A DNA stretch of 64,000 nucleotides, from contig OZ024858.1 of assembly GCA_964017155.1 (NCBI GenBank), positions 22,801,157-22,865,156 of the forward strand, in the 5' to 3' direction. The position numbers and the translations under genes were made by a program. The number at the start of each line of letters is the position of its first letter. Position 1 is the stretch's first letter. Shown one piece after another: positions 1-11,462 of this stretch. The notes below the pieces were generated by a model, which was not told the DNA's origin, searched no databases, and was given only the letters and a program-made list of their open reading frames with translations. Origin of the DNA: Oasisia sp. SBJ-2009. Taxonomy: Eukaryota > Annelida > Polychaeta > Sabellida > Siboglinidae.

Positions 1-68
1 AATTAACAGTATATATGTTATATTAATTGGTATATATAGCTAATATTTGGAACTTCGTCTTCAGTGGA

Positions 69-69
<1 letters not shown>

Positions 70-161
<92 letters not shown>
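70..161. repeat. (AT)n microsatellite
   Basis: About 46 uninterrupted TA dinucleotides lie about 150 bp upstream of the first ATG of the phosphoesterase gene, so the tract sits in its promoter or 5' UTR. Open frames running through it (Tyr-Ile repeats) are repeat artefacts. Confidence 0.97.
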
Positions 162-163
<2 letters not shown>

Positions 164-253
164 CTGTCCAGCAGTGTAAAAAAACGACACCAACGACCCG
201 CTTCCGGGTGTGCTCAGGTGCGGTCAGGTGCGACCAGGTACTGTCCCTTTGGT

Positions 254-259
254 CACGTG
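254..259. promoter_or_regulatory. E-box CACGTG upstream of the phosphoesterase gene
   Basis: A palindromic CACGTG in the context GGTCACGTGGG lies about 55 bp before the ATG at 313. This is the core bound by USF/MITF/TFE-type bHLH-ZIP factors. Function is inferred from position and motif only. Confidence 0.3.
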
Positions 260-312
260 GGTGGCAGCAAGGTGATTTTCACACGTGTTGGTGTTTTCAT
301 TACCTTGCGTCA

Positions 313-3300
313 ATGGTAAGTCCAAAGACGCTATGTTTAAAGGCACTGAAGTTGAAGCGTAATCCCGTGAAGGTAGTTATATTTCTTCTGATCGCTGTTT
401 CCGTCTACAACGAATACCTTATTTACGTACTTCAAAGCTGGACGTGGCCTAGTTTGACTCCGTCGGCGGGCAGGTGAGTTTGTACTGTTTTGGCCTTCCA
501 AACTCCTATCACCACGTGAATGTGAACAGTTGGCAGTAATTCAGTTAGGTGCAGGAGATCTGTCGGAAAAATACAGAGTAGTGGAGATAAAACAGTGACG
601 TAGCAAAGCAGCAGGTAATTATAGATTATTGTAGACGACTCGTTTGACTGCAGGGCAACACCAACAAACCAGGCCATGGACGTGCAAAGTGGCGCCACCA
701 TGTGGACCCAGGCCGATTCCCATTCTGATCTTTTGTAGTCTTCTTCTTCTTCTCTTCTTCTTCTTCCGGTAATCCACTACCGTCAATTATGACGACTTCG
801 TGGATAGTGTGCGCATGTTCAAGTGCTGCTTTAAAAAAACGGTATTAATATTATTATTTTTATTAGTAATAATATATATTAAAAAAGTGCATGTTAAAAA
901 CAGTAGTTCCGATGAGTTATGCCTTAAGGTATGTAGTAGAGCGCAGCCGCAGAGCTGTCATGCTCAAGACACTGTTTGAAAGCCTCTATGGAGGGAGCAT
1001 TTATTGTTTGTACTGTGAGTTTGTTCCAGGGTTCTATAGTGCTTATGAAGAATGAGTGCTTGTATGCTTGTATTCGGGAGCGTTGAATCCTGAGATGTTG
1101 GGGGTGCCCTCTACGCCCAGCGGCTAGATGTTCTGTGGCACAGTGGGTACGCGCTGGCTGTGTGTATCTGTTGAGAGGGATGTCTACTAAGTTGTGTTGG
1201 ATCTTGTACATCATAGTGAGTCTAGCTGTGTGTCTGCGGTGTTGTAAGGTCTGCCATTTCAATTGGTTTATCATTTCTGTTGGGCTACTGAGGCGCCGCC
1301 AGTCACAACATCACACACTATAGTAAGAATTAGTGACTCCGCTACAGGTTACACATTTACCCCCTGTGTGGGATCTTTTACTTCCCCTGGCATAGACACC
1401 AGATAGAAGGGACCTTTAGAGTTTTAGAGTCTCTTCCGAAAGACACAGGCAAATGTGGGGTGAATGAAATTGCCTACGCTACGGTTCGAAATGGTGTAGG
1501 TGGTATTGAACCACAGTCCCCTCGATTGACAGTCCAGTGCTCTACCGCAGGACCACCGCACCCCACATCAGTGGGTTAATAGTTATTATTTTGTTGTTGA
1601 AAGGACAACATTGATGAAAACCGTTAAGTAGTATTTATTAAAAAGTTCCCTTCGCCCAACCATACCAACATGTGACCTTCAGACGAGACACTATAAAAGC
1701 TAAATATTATTGTCTAATGTATGCTAGTCCCATCGGTATTAGTGTACTGACTCTTGTTCAGCTGTGTGACTTCACAGAGAATATAGTCTCGTGAAACTTA
1801 TGTTCAAACCAGAGCTTCTATATATGGTCGAACACCGATACAGCCGTCAGATACATACAACAAATAGAGAGTAGGCTACAACAGTGTTTTATATATACAG
1901 AAATCTCTGACTCCTACCCTAGCATACGGTTTGTATGCTTCAGGAAATGTTTATAATTACGAATGACTCCTTAAAACAACATAGCACATCATTAGGCCTA
2001 TACTTATTAACTGGAACCCACGATTTTAGCTCTCATCGTCGATATGTCACCTTGTTTTCATTTAGCCAGTTGTTATGCAGTGTCAAGATTATATGGTGAC
2101 TGATGCTTGTTTTTGGTGGAATACCAGTCAAGCTTAATAAGTAAATTGTCAAGTATTGATTTGAGATTATCATTGACATGGTATTTCAGTGATATGCTGC
2201 ATGTTTAAAAAATGTAAACAAACAGTTCTCAGTGGCCAAAACTCCTGCATTTCAAACCCGTATTTCGCTGCGATCCTGTCTATCACCCACAAATTATTAA
2301 TTACCAAAGAGATATAATGAAGATCTGGCAACTCAGCTTTTAACATTGCAGCTTGGTTACCTTGCAGGTGCTGCCACCTGTGCATAGACTAGATGTGTTT
2401 ATTAATTATTTGAACAACAAAAGCAACAACTGTTCATACAGTATATGATTCTGTTTAAAATCCTATCTGTACTGACTGTCACACATGGGGTCAGGTACAT
2501 TTTGTATTTGAAAGAAAGTTTTGTTTATGTATTTATATTTGCTGTTTAGAAATTAATTAAAAGTATTTGTATTTCAATACTTTCATAAAGTATTTGATAT
2601 TTCAAATACTTTTTCAAATCCTTTTTGCAACTCCAAGTGAACACTGAACAGTAGCCATGACATTGCAGAGCCGTATGTTATTATGGTGCTATATAATATT
2701 AAATATCATATTTTATTATTATTTATTGTACAAAATTAAATACTAGGCTGGACCCTTTGGAATGGAAACCCTGATGACAATAAAGTATGTCTCAAACTCA
2801 ATATATATATATATATATAATTTGCTTTTCTTTTACTTATAATAGTAATAATTATATCCTGAAAGTGAAAAGTAGTTGAAAAAGTATTTGAAATACTTTC
2901 CAATGTATTTGTATTTAATTACATTCCAGTGTGTTTGACCCCATGTTTTACATTCTCTGTGGACTGTTGCAGATTACCTGAGGATGAAGAACGAATTCTC
3001 TTTGTGGCTGATCCTCAGATTATCGGCGTCCATGATCGGCACATGAACAACCAGCTGTTAATCTATGATGCTGACAGGTAACTATTCGTTTTACTCCAGT
3101 CCCCAGATCTTTTCTCAGAATTAACTGGAGTCGTTATTATTATTAATTAAACGGTCATTATTACTAAATAGGCTGCTAACTGAACTGGAGAAGAACATTT
3201 TGATCTGATCAAATCATTTTAAATGCAGCATCACAGGCAACGTACTTTTCTCTCTCTCCAGAACTCCCCTCCTCCACTGGATCAAGATTTGCAGCCACAC

Positions 3301-6300
3301 ATATTACATACACATTTGCATAGTAGTCGTTGATGTTGTTATCCTCGTCTTGTTGTCCCTGTCGTCAGAGGTGAGATTGGCCATGGTTTCCGCCATCTTT
3401 TTCTTCGTCTCGTCTTTCCTCATTTTTCTCAGTATGTTCTCTATCAACAATCTCCTATTTTGTCTATCTTTTGCTGTTGTTCTCCATTCTCCTTCCACTC
3501 TTTCCAGATCTCTCTTAACACAGTCCTCCCATCATATTCTCGGTCTTCCTCACCTCCTTTTTCCTCCACTTTCTCGGCATCTGATCTCTGCCAGTTGTCC
3601 ATCTCTTTCCACATGACCGTCTTGACCGACCTGCCATATCATTATCATATTCATGATCATTCTCGTTATGTCTAAGACTCTATATTTGATAGTAATTGTT
3701 GTTGATGCTGTAGCTAATGATACGCTGGCTGGTGTCAAATTGTTGTCATGTGGATTCTACCTGAATAAATCTTCGGGGACCTTTTTAACATGTTTGCACA
3801 AAATGAATGCAAATTTGCTACTAATTACTAAACACCACATAAAACAATGTAAAGAAATAGTGAATATATTGTTCATGGCTCCAAGAATGGTTTATTGTAG
3901 AATAATTAACTTACTTTGGAGCTTATTGTCAAAGATGAGTACGATGTTTCGATCCGTCAGCTACAGACCTTGTTCATGTACTGGTGTCACATGTGTGTTG
4001 CCTCAGATTTTGGTCGAAATCTGAGGCAACACACATGTCACCAGTACGTGAACAAGGTGATGGATCGAAACGTCGTACTTATCTTCCACATTAAGCTCCA
4101 AAGTAAGTTAATTATACTACAATAATGTAAAGATTTTTTTTCAGATATCTAGCAACAACATTTCAACATGCATTCAACTATGTCCAGCCAGACATTGTTG
4201 TCTTTCTCGGCGACTTGATGGACGAAGGCAGCGTTGCAAATGGTCCAGAATATGACCTTTACGTGCAGCGGTTCCATCAAATCTTTAGCACCTCAACCAG
4301 CCGTGTGAAGGTGGGCAGCAGACATTCTGTATACAATCAGCTGATGATTACATTAAAAATGTTTGTAAGACATTTAGTAGATCTCATAGTGATATAACAT
4401 TTTATTTAAATGAACGCATGGATTTTGCCTTGTCTTGATCTTTTGTACTATACCCCTTAAATAAATAAATATATTCTTATTTGTTAGAGTAGGAATTTCA
4501 AGTACAAAATATGGACTATGATGAAGAAAATGTATCATGACTTCACTGCTCAGTTTACAACGGGTCAAAGGTCATATGTACACTGTGTCAGGCCTTTATG
4601 CAAGATCAAATTTTGGTCAGTCACAAATCTTTGGGACAACATGTGTACATTAACTGACACACACATACACAAGCCATTCAAGATGTGTATAAATTGATAA
4701 TGACCTGAAATCAACTATAAACACACGTATGACACCCATTTTGAGGCCATAATTGACAATGTATATATGATTTTTGAAGTCTTTTTGTCCCTTGTTTTTT
4801 ACCCATCAGTGATATTTCTGACTGTCCAAAATGGGTTTTACCCATCCAAATGATGGGTGGATGGGTCTCTGCATAAAGCCAAGTCAGTGTGTGCTGTTGG
4901 AGTGTTGGTTATGTGCACATTACATGCCGTTGATCAGTGCGTAATGCTGGTGGTCAGTATGTAATGCTGATGGTCAATGTCTAATGCTGATGGTCACTGT
5001 GTGCTGGTGGTCACTGTGTAATGCTGATGATCTATGTGTAAATGTAATGTTGCTGGTCAATATGTAATGCCGATGATCAGTGTGTAATGCCGATGATCAG
5101 TGTGTAATGCTGATGGTCATTGTGTATTGCTGATGGTCCTTGTGTAATGCTGATGATCAGTGTGTAATGCTGTTGGTCAGCATATAATGCTGATCATCTG
5201 TGTGTAAATGTAATGCTGCTTGCGGGTCAGTGTGTAATGCTGATGGTCAGTGTGTATGTGTAATTTTGATGATCAGTGTGTATGTGTTACTGAGGGTAAT
5301 GCTGATGTGTGTAAATGTACTCCTGGTGGTCAGTGTGTAACTGTAATGCAGGTGGTCAGTGTGTAATGCTGATGGTCAGTATGTATGTGTAATGCTGATG
5401 TGTGTAAATGTACTCCTGGTGGTCAGCGTGTAACTGTAATGCAGATGGTCAGTGTTTAATGCTGTTGGTCAGTGTGTTCCATGTATGTTATTGGTCACTG
5501 TGTCCAGCGCATCTACCTGCCTGGTGACAATGATGTTGGAGGAGAGATGTGGGATGACCGGGTGCCATTCAAGGTCGACCGATTCAACGAGTACTTCAGA
5601 AAGGAAGAACTGGTCAAGTCAAAGTTCATTGATTTTTTCACTGTGAGTGTGGCTGTAGTAGCTAACACCTGACATGCTTTGACCTTTAGTGAATGCAGTC
5701 ATGTACAACATTTGGACGTCTAAAACATTATATATTCTAGGTTGTAAAAATATTCAGTGTGAAGCTATTACAAGTATTACCATTGTGTTGGACTACAATC
5801 TAGCAGTGGAAGACATTATCTCACCATAGTACCATCTATGATTATGAAATCCTCAGTTAGGAGGCACAGCTTAAGTTGATTGTATTTTACCTTTATTAGA
5901 TTTGTTCTTACTACTGGGACTGTGTGAATCTTTCTACCTTTATGTAATCAATAAAAAGAATAGTGTTTGCAACAAAGTTACATAAAACTGCTGTTGTGTG
6001 CAAACATATATTTTGAAAAGCTTTGGCTAGCAAAGTTCAACAGAAGCATAAGGAATATATTCTATTAATAGTAAGATTTTTCTCCATAAAATTTAATTTG
6101 TTACGCTTATCTTAATGCATCATTTTTTTTTCTGACAGTTCAACTATAACGTTGGAGACGCTGTGAATGTTAAGATGGCGGCCCGTCTGCAGGAACTAAT
6201 GGCACATTCTGCTGCACCGTTCCGCGTAATTGTCAACCATATGAACCTGCTGAGTCAAACCAGACCAGAGTTTGACCACGTATGTATCTCAAGTAAACTA

Positions 6301-9300
6301 TTAATCTTTTTCTTCCTCCAGGATTACTGTTACATTACAGTGATAATGACGAGACAATGATTTGATAGAAATAGTCGCCAACTCGTTGTTTCATGTCTAT
6401 GTAGTTGAAGTCGGTACCTCAAAAACTAATTCAACTTTAGTCTCCCTAATTCAATTCCAGTCTCCCTAATTCAGCCTAATTCTACTCCAGTGTCCCTAAT
6501 TCAAATCCACCCTCCTTTGGCAGATGCAGCTGGAGGCCAAATGTCAAAACAATGGTTTTATAAATCAAACTTTGGCTCATTCATTCCATCGCCATACAAG
6601 AGCTGTGCAGAATGTTTTGTGATGTGTCTTGATTAAATTTTGCAGGTTACTTAAATGTCCGAAACATGGCTCAAGCCAAACCCAGCCCAAAAACGTTATT
6701 AATACGTAGTATTGCAAGTTGATTCAAGTTCCAGCAAGTGCGTGGATAGAGAACACCCAACAGAGGCATTTGTCTGGTTTATGAAGCAACTTAGTCTCTT
6801 ACATCTGTCATCTTAGATCTTCGTAAATGGAGCATTTGTTACTAAGCGCATTATAAGAAACCTTAACATCTGTGCAAACATGTAATGCTAAGTATTCATC
6901 AAGTAAATCATACTAAAATAATGCTAAGTAATCGCATACCAGGCTAACTTTAAGAACACTTCATGAAACTGCAGCCTGTTCTGTAGGTTTTGAATATCGA
7001 TCACAGTTTGGTTTATTTGGGATCAATAGTTCAATTTATTTTGTATGTTCTGTGTCATACCTGCTGCTAGGGTGCATGACATCAGTACCACAAGACTTGG
7101 CGGCTGGATTTAATGTCAGTTAACTTTCTCTTGCAGCTCATCACATTAACCAATGCCAGTCTGATCTTCACCGCCCATGCACACAGGGTGAGTCACAAGT
7201 CACATGACCTGTCATGTTACTGCACAGTGAGGTCACATGGCTTAATTTTGTCTTAATTTTTTTTTTAATATATATTCTTTTAACCTTTTATCAATTGAAT
7301 TTGTGTTTCACTTGATCGTGTTTAAATTAAAATATGTTAAGTATGTTTACTTTACTTTTAATTTGTGTTCCCAATTATTTATGTTATCTTAATTTTTTTT
7401 ATCATAGACAATATTTTAGGTATATTTTACGCATTTAGTTTTTAGTATGCCATTTTATGTGCATATGTATGTTTGTAAAGCACACGAGAGCAATTTTTAA
7501 TTGATCGGGCGCTATGTAATTATTGTATTATTATGTCACATGACCTTTTACAATCAGGTCGCATGACTTAGTATGGCCTATGAGGTTCTGCGTCACCACC
7601 CAGTCTGTTTTGTGAAACTTGGTTAATCCTAGGTTTCTGTTTTGTGATTAGCAAAATTTATGCCTGCTGGTTATCACACCAATGCTGTTGGACGCGCTAT
7701 GGGGATTGTGCTTGCTCTTGCAATTCTTTAAATTTTGGGGCATCCTTTGTATTTATTTACCAGTGAATAGAATTTTCCATACAGTTAATGTGTGAGGGAA
7801 AGATGTTCTATATTCTTCCATGTTGGCTCTCTGACATATTTAAATTTGTATGGCTGATTTGGTTACATACAATAGTATTTTGTTTCTAATGCTTTCTTTA
7901 TAAGGATGTGTGTGGCTTTAGATACAGATTTAATAGTAAAATAATAGTTATTTAATTTAACTTTTTGTTGCTTCTAACACAAGTTCCATCTGTTGCAGGC
8001 CATTATGTACAATTGCAGCAACTGTCGTGACCCGGAATATCTGGACGCTCTTTGGGATGGTGAAAGATTCCTCATGAAAACCGATGTCATATACACCCTT
8101 AATCTAGGCGTCTTCAGTCTGCTCCATGAAATCGTCGTGCCTACGTGTAGCTACAGAATGGGAGTGGATAACATGGGCTATGGGGCAGCACTCATAGGTG
8201 GGTGTTGAGTTTAATATTTATGTAATTCTTGGTTGGTTGAATTATGTTAATATATGTTTAATATTTATATAATAGAAGGTTGGTTGAATTATGTTACTGG
8301 TTCGATAATGTGAAGCAGGCTATAACACTTGGTTACAGGAATACAGGGGTGGAATAGAAAAATAGCCACTTTTATAGTAGAACTGTATTGGAATCATTGA
8401 TTAGACAAGAAGCAGTTTTGTGTTAAAATGCAGTACATTTTTAATTATGTTAATATGTTTAATATTTATATAATAGAAGGTTGGTTGAATTATGTTACGG
8501 GTTCGGTAATGTGAAGCAGGTTATAAAACTTGGTTACAGGAGTGGAATAGGAAAATAGCCACTTTTATAGTAGAACTGTATTGGAATCATTGATTAGACA
8601 AGAAGCAGTTTTGTGTTAAAATGCAGTAGATTTGCTAAGGTTGCGTCATTGTAAGAGCTTTTATTAGTTATATACAAAATTGAACTGATTTTGCATACAT
8701 ATGTATGCCATTTATAAAATTTATGAAACAATGTTGTTGTGGTTAAGTCAAACCTTTGGGGCCCAGAGACAAAACTACTACCGTCAAATAGAATTAACCT
8801 GTCAGTTACATGCAAAATTTTGACTTGGGAGAAGTTGACTTATGTGGATTATATTATATGTGAGACGGCCAGGACTGAGGAGTCAACTTAAACTTCAGTA
8901 GACTCGGGCAAGTTTTAGTTACCTGGAGTGTAGTGTATTTGTTTGCAGTGAGAGTGGAGAGCTTAGTGAGGTGACCGCAGTGCTGGGATGTAACGAATTA
9001 CATTTACTTCGTTACATTACTTAAGTAGTTTATTTTGAAATCTACTTGTAACGAAGTACATTTTTTGGGAATTACTTTTCCTTGTAACGAAGTACGTTTT
9101 GGTTTACTTTCTTACTTTTTTACTTCTAAATTTTGCGTTACTATAATCTACCACCAATTTTAAAATTAGTCTCGACCCCTGATTGTGTAGTCGTTGTTTG
9201 CTTTGCGCTCGCCGCTCGGGCCGACATCATGGCATCAATCGGGTTTCACGCTGATCTATTATGTAACTGGCACTTGGTTTCCGAAACGTCCCAGCGGGTG

Positions 9301-11462
9301 TTAAAACCCATGAAGGGTCTGTTTGAATAAGGTCAATTCAAGAGTAAATGTGGGGCAAGGCATTGTTTGTTTTGTGCAGGCATCAATGATCAGTCGCATT
9401 TCCCTGCTGCCAATCCTGGCTTTGCACATCGGTGTTTCCGTAAGACCGGCGCGTCGACCATGCCGCGAGTCAATGGCTAGAAAATTTCAGTCGAGATTCA
9501 ATGACACTTATGTTTAGAAATCGGATAAATAGGTTGCACCTCAGTAGAAAAGATCAGTATAATGCTAGGTTTTAATGTCATGATGAATTGCGTCACAAAT
9601 ATTAGGCATAACACTTAGCCATGCAAAACATGCTACTGATGCATAAACGTATGAATTCATCAACCGTGTATAAATGGGGAGTCGTAGTCGTTTTGGCGTG
9701 GTAAATGCGCGTTATAAATCGGTATTTCAACGATAACTGAAAGACGAAGGAAGTTGTGCCAATAATGAGCGTATTGATTTTAGTTTTGAATCTTTATGCG
9801 CGTTCAGCGACTGAGAGCCAGATTATTATTCTAGATCTCATATTATCGTTCATCTCCATACATCGTGGTCTGTTTGTGCATAATTTATTTCAAAACTACA
9901 ATTTCGTGAATTTGTTGTTGTTCAACACTCAACAATGTGTAACAATGTTTTTTGAACATCGTATAGGCAGCGCGGTGGACGCGCTGTACCCTCCTGTTCT
10001 ATGAGGTTTGTGGTGCAGTAGCTGCATTGGTCTTCTTTGAAATGCCGTTGGTAGTAGATACAGAATGGAATCGTAGTAAATATGAACGCTACATTTAAAT
10101 ATCAAAACTTCTGAAATTTAGTAATTATCTTAAGCTAAGATAATTATATATATATATATATCACGGTTGAAAACAAATCATGACTTATTTTAAAAATAAA
10201 TCGGATTTATTTGATTTAAATCAGATTTTATTATTGTTTTGATTTTTAAATAAACTTGGAGCTTATTAATTGAAAACTTGCTTCCTATTAAACACAAGAT
10301 ATTTGGAAGCTTCACTGCATTCCGAAATGAAATACCTTGACCATACATTTGGCTTTACACCCAGTCGTTCATGGCACCACAGTCTTTTCAAAATAAAACC
10401 AGTCTTTTTTTCTTCCCGACATTGTGAATAAACAAAAAGAAGTGGTAGAACTTGTACAATAAAGCAGTGATCCAACAGACAGTTAATGCTGACCTGCAGC
10501 TTTGATTAGGCTCTGTCTCTGGCCTGTGTCTAATGCAATTCCTGATGATCTCAGCGGCTCAGCCTGAGACCCAGGTTGCCTGATCTGCTTATTTTGCATA
10601 TCCATGGCATTGTTGTGGGCTGCAGTTGCCTACTGACCCTGGTAGCCTTTGTTCAGCAATACCCCCTCCACCCATACCCTCCAACTGGGGAGATGTTTAA
10701 ACTGGGGAGCACTCCTACTCCCCACCAGCTTTAATCTCCTTATATTGTATAACAGTTGCTTATAGAGCCCTTTTTATGATGCCAGGCTTCCTGTTCATTC
10801 AAATTGATCTCCCTTGACCAATCACTTATTATGGGTGTGGGGTTATATACTGAGACCTATAAATGCATGAGGCATACAAAGCATTCTACCCAGCCAAGCA
10901 GATTCATATAAATCAAAAACAGATTTATCAAAATCAATGATTGTTTTGATTGATTTTTTTAGTGATTTAAATCATGATTTAAATCAATGATTTCAATCAT
11001 GATTTAAATCAATGATTTCAATCAAATGATTTAAATCAAACAACCCTGATATATATATATACATATAGGATGATGAAGAAAATATTATATATATGATATT
11101 ATATATATATATATAAATATATATATATTGGCACTGACCGAATACTTTTTTACTTTTACTTAAGTAGTTTTGTGGAACGGTACTTTTACTTAAGTAGTTT
11201 TTTTCGGGGGTACTTTTACTTAAGTAGTTTTTTTGGATATTACTTTTACTTAGTTACTTTTCTGGAGTACTTGTTACAGCACTGGGTGACCGTGTATTGT
11301 TGTGTTTCAGATCGCGGTGGTCTGGTGCGGTACGTCGTGTTGTCATCGCCATCTCGCTACAGTTGTCTGATGCTCTATGGGGCTGTACTCGTCATTGTGT
11401 TATTGTTCCTAGTTGCCACGGCAACACTACGTCTATATAAAGTATGTTGGGTGAGAGGTTAA
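313..11462 (+). CDS. Cdc1/Ted1 family (PGAP5-like) metallophosphoesterase, 8 exons
   Basis: Exons 313-473, 2973-3077, 4145-4310, 5508-5642, 6139-6279, 7137-7187, 7999-8197 and 11311-11462 join in frame to 369 codons, all with GT-AG borders. Residues about 18-43 form an N-terminal membrane anchor and about 335-358 a C-terminal membrane segment, so the phosphoesterase domain should face the ER/Golgi lumen. Metal-site motifs in order are FVADPQ (exon 2), FLGDLMDEG (exon 3), LPGDNDVGGE (exon 4), VNHMN (exon 5) and TAHAHR (exon 6). DPQ, GDND and AHAH replace the DxH, GNHD and GHxH of textbook metallophosphoesterases; as far as I know DPQ and GDND are normal for the Cdc1/Ted1 branch. Relatives (yeast Cdc1/Ted1, vertebrate MPPE1/PGAP5) remove ethanolamine phosphate from GPI-anchor glycans during ER export; the same role here is inferred. 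The length fits the family. Orthology to MPPE1 is not certain, so no symbol is given. A candidate AATAAA lies at 11804-11809. Confidence 0.88.
924..1320 (-). mobile_element. 5'-truncated non-LTR retrotransposon, RT C-terminus
   Basis: The minus strand reads the typical end of a LINE ORF2: LKWQTLQHRRHTARLTMMYK, then SFFISTIEPWNKL and a final SIEAFKQ stretch before the stop. Only the last part of the protein remains; upstream the frame is lost. It lies antisense in intron 1 of the phosphoesterase gene. Confidence 0.8.
1326..1569 (-). mobile_element. tRNA-derived SINE, family 1, copy A
   Basis: On the minus strand the head has tRNA-like promoter boxes: GTGGTCCTGCGGTAGAGCAC (A-box region) and GGTTCAATACC (B box). 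About 160 bp of body follows. A second copy in the same orientation lies at 57206-57442 with most positions identical, so this is a dispersed family and not a tRNA gene. Confidence 0.8.
2483..2946. mobile_element. Putative MITE in phosphoesterase intron 1
   Basis: The segment is bounded by inverted ACATGGGGTCA / TGACCCCATGT and has repeated AAGTATTTGTATTT-like subterminal motifs near both ends, as in short non-autonomous DNA transposons. No clear target duplication is seen and no coding remains. Exon 2 starts 27 bp downstream of the right end. Confidence 0.5.
3345..3640 (-). mobile_element. Decayed LINE 3' region, copy 1
   Basis: The minus strand resembles 23640-23965 over about 280 bp. Both carry the AGATGCC(C/G)AGAAAGTGGAGG block, a GAGGAAGACCGA block and a shared ending near CCTCTGACGACAG. 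The translations are the basic RPRGRP-type tail seen at the end of many LINE polymerases, with frameshifts. It is a dead remnant in intron 2. Confidence 0.6.
3892..4125. repeat. Near-perfect 234 bp palindrome (fold-back element)
   Basis: Two arms of about 115 bp are inverted copies with few mismatches; the centre is CAGATTTTGGTCGAAATCTG. The ends are TTATTGTAG / CTACAATAA. It ends 19 bp before exon 3 (4145) of the phosphoesterase. The form matches a fold-back MITE. A transcript through it would form a long hairpin next to the 3' splice site. Confidence 0.9.
4786..4880 (-). repeat. Dispersed repeat, copy 1
   Basis: The reverse complement matches 45778-45875 with scattered differences; shared blocks are CTTTATGCAGAGACCC and GATGGGTAAAA. 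Its class is unknown. Confidence 0.65.
4925..5507. repeat. About 20 bp minisatellite abutting the exon 4 acceptor
   Basis: Degenerate units of the form GTAATGCTGATGGTCAGTGT, with GTAAATGTA insertions, run for about 580 bp. They fade only within the last bases before the 3' splice site of phosphoesterase exon 4 (TTGGTCACTGTGTCCAG ending at 5507). No ordinary polypyrimidine tract is present; the last stretch is G/T rich. Confidence 0.9.
8247..8627. repeat. Tandem duplication, about 190 bp x2, intron 7
   Basis: Copies at about 8247-8435 and 8449-8627 are direct repeats sharing the GAAGGTTGGTTGAATTATGT and CACTTTTATAGTAGAACTGT blocks. A partial third start (GGTTGGTTGAATTATG) lies just after the exon 7 donor at 8198. 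Confidence 0.92.
8978..11284. mobile_element. Non-autonomous hAT-type DNA transposon
   Basis: The left end CAGTGCTGGGATGTAACG and the inverted right end CAGTGCTGTAACAAGTACTC share an 8 bp perfect terminal repeat. The element is flanked by a perfect 8 bp target duplication GGTGACCG (8970-8977 and 11285-11292), diagnostic of hAT. Subterminal ACTTTTACTTAAGTAGTTT motifs repeat three times at the right end, and a related ACTTAAGTAG occurs at the left. No transposase is recognisable; short frames at 9133-9517 are unidentified. A second element is nested at 10162-11048. The insertion lies 18 bp before exon 8 of the phosphoesterase. Confidence 0.9.
10162..11048. mobile_element. Nested hAT-like element
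   Basis: The left end CACGGTTGAAAACAAATCAT and the inverted right end CAGGGTTGTTTGATTTAAAT are imperfect terminal repeats. GATTTAAATCA motifs repeat inside both ends. It is flanked on both sides by ATATATAT, compatible with an 8 bp duplication in an AT tract. No coding capacity was seen. It sits inside the larger hAT copy, so it arrived later. Confidence 0.72.

Noticed and set aside
9133..9517. Short frames inside the hAT element
   Set aside because: They do not resemble a hAT transposase (no zinc finger or dimerisation motif), so they were not called as coding.
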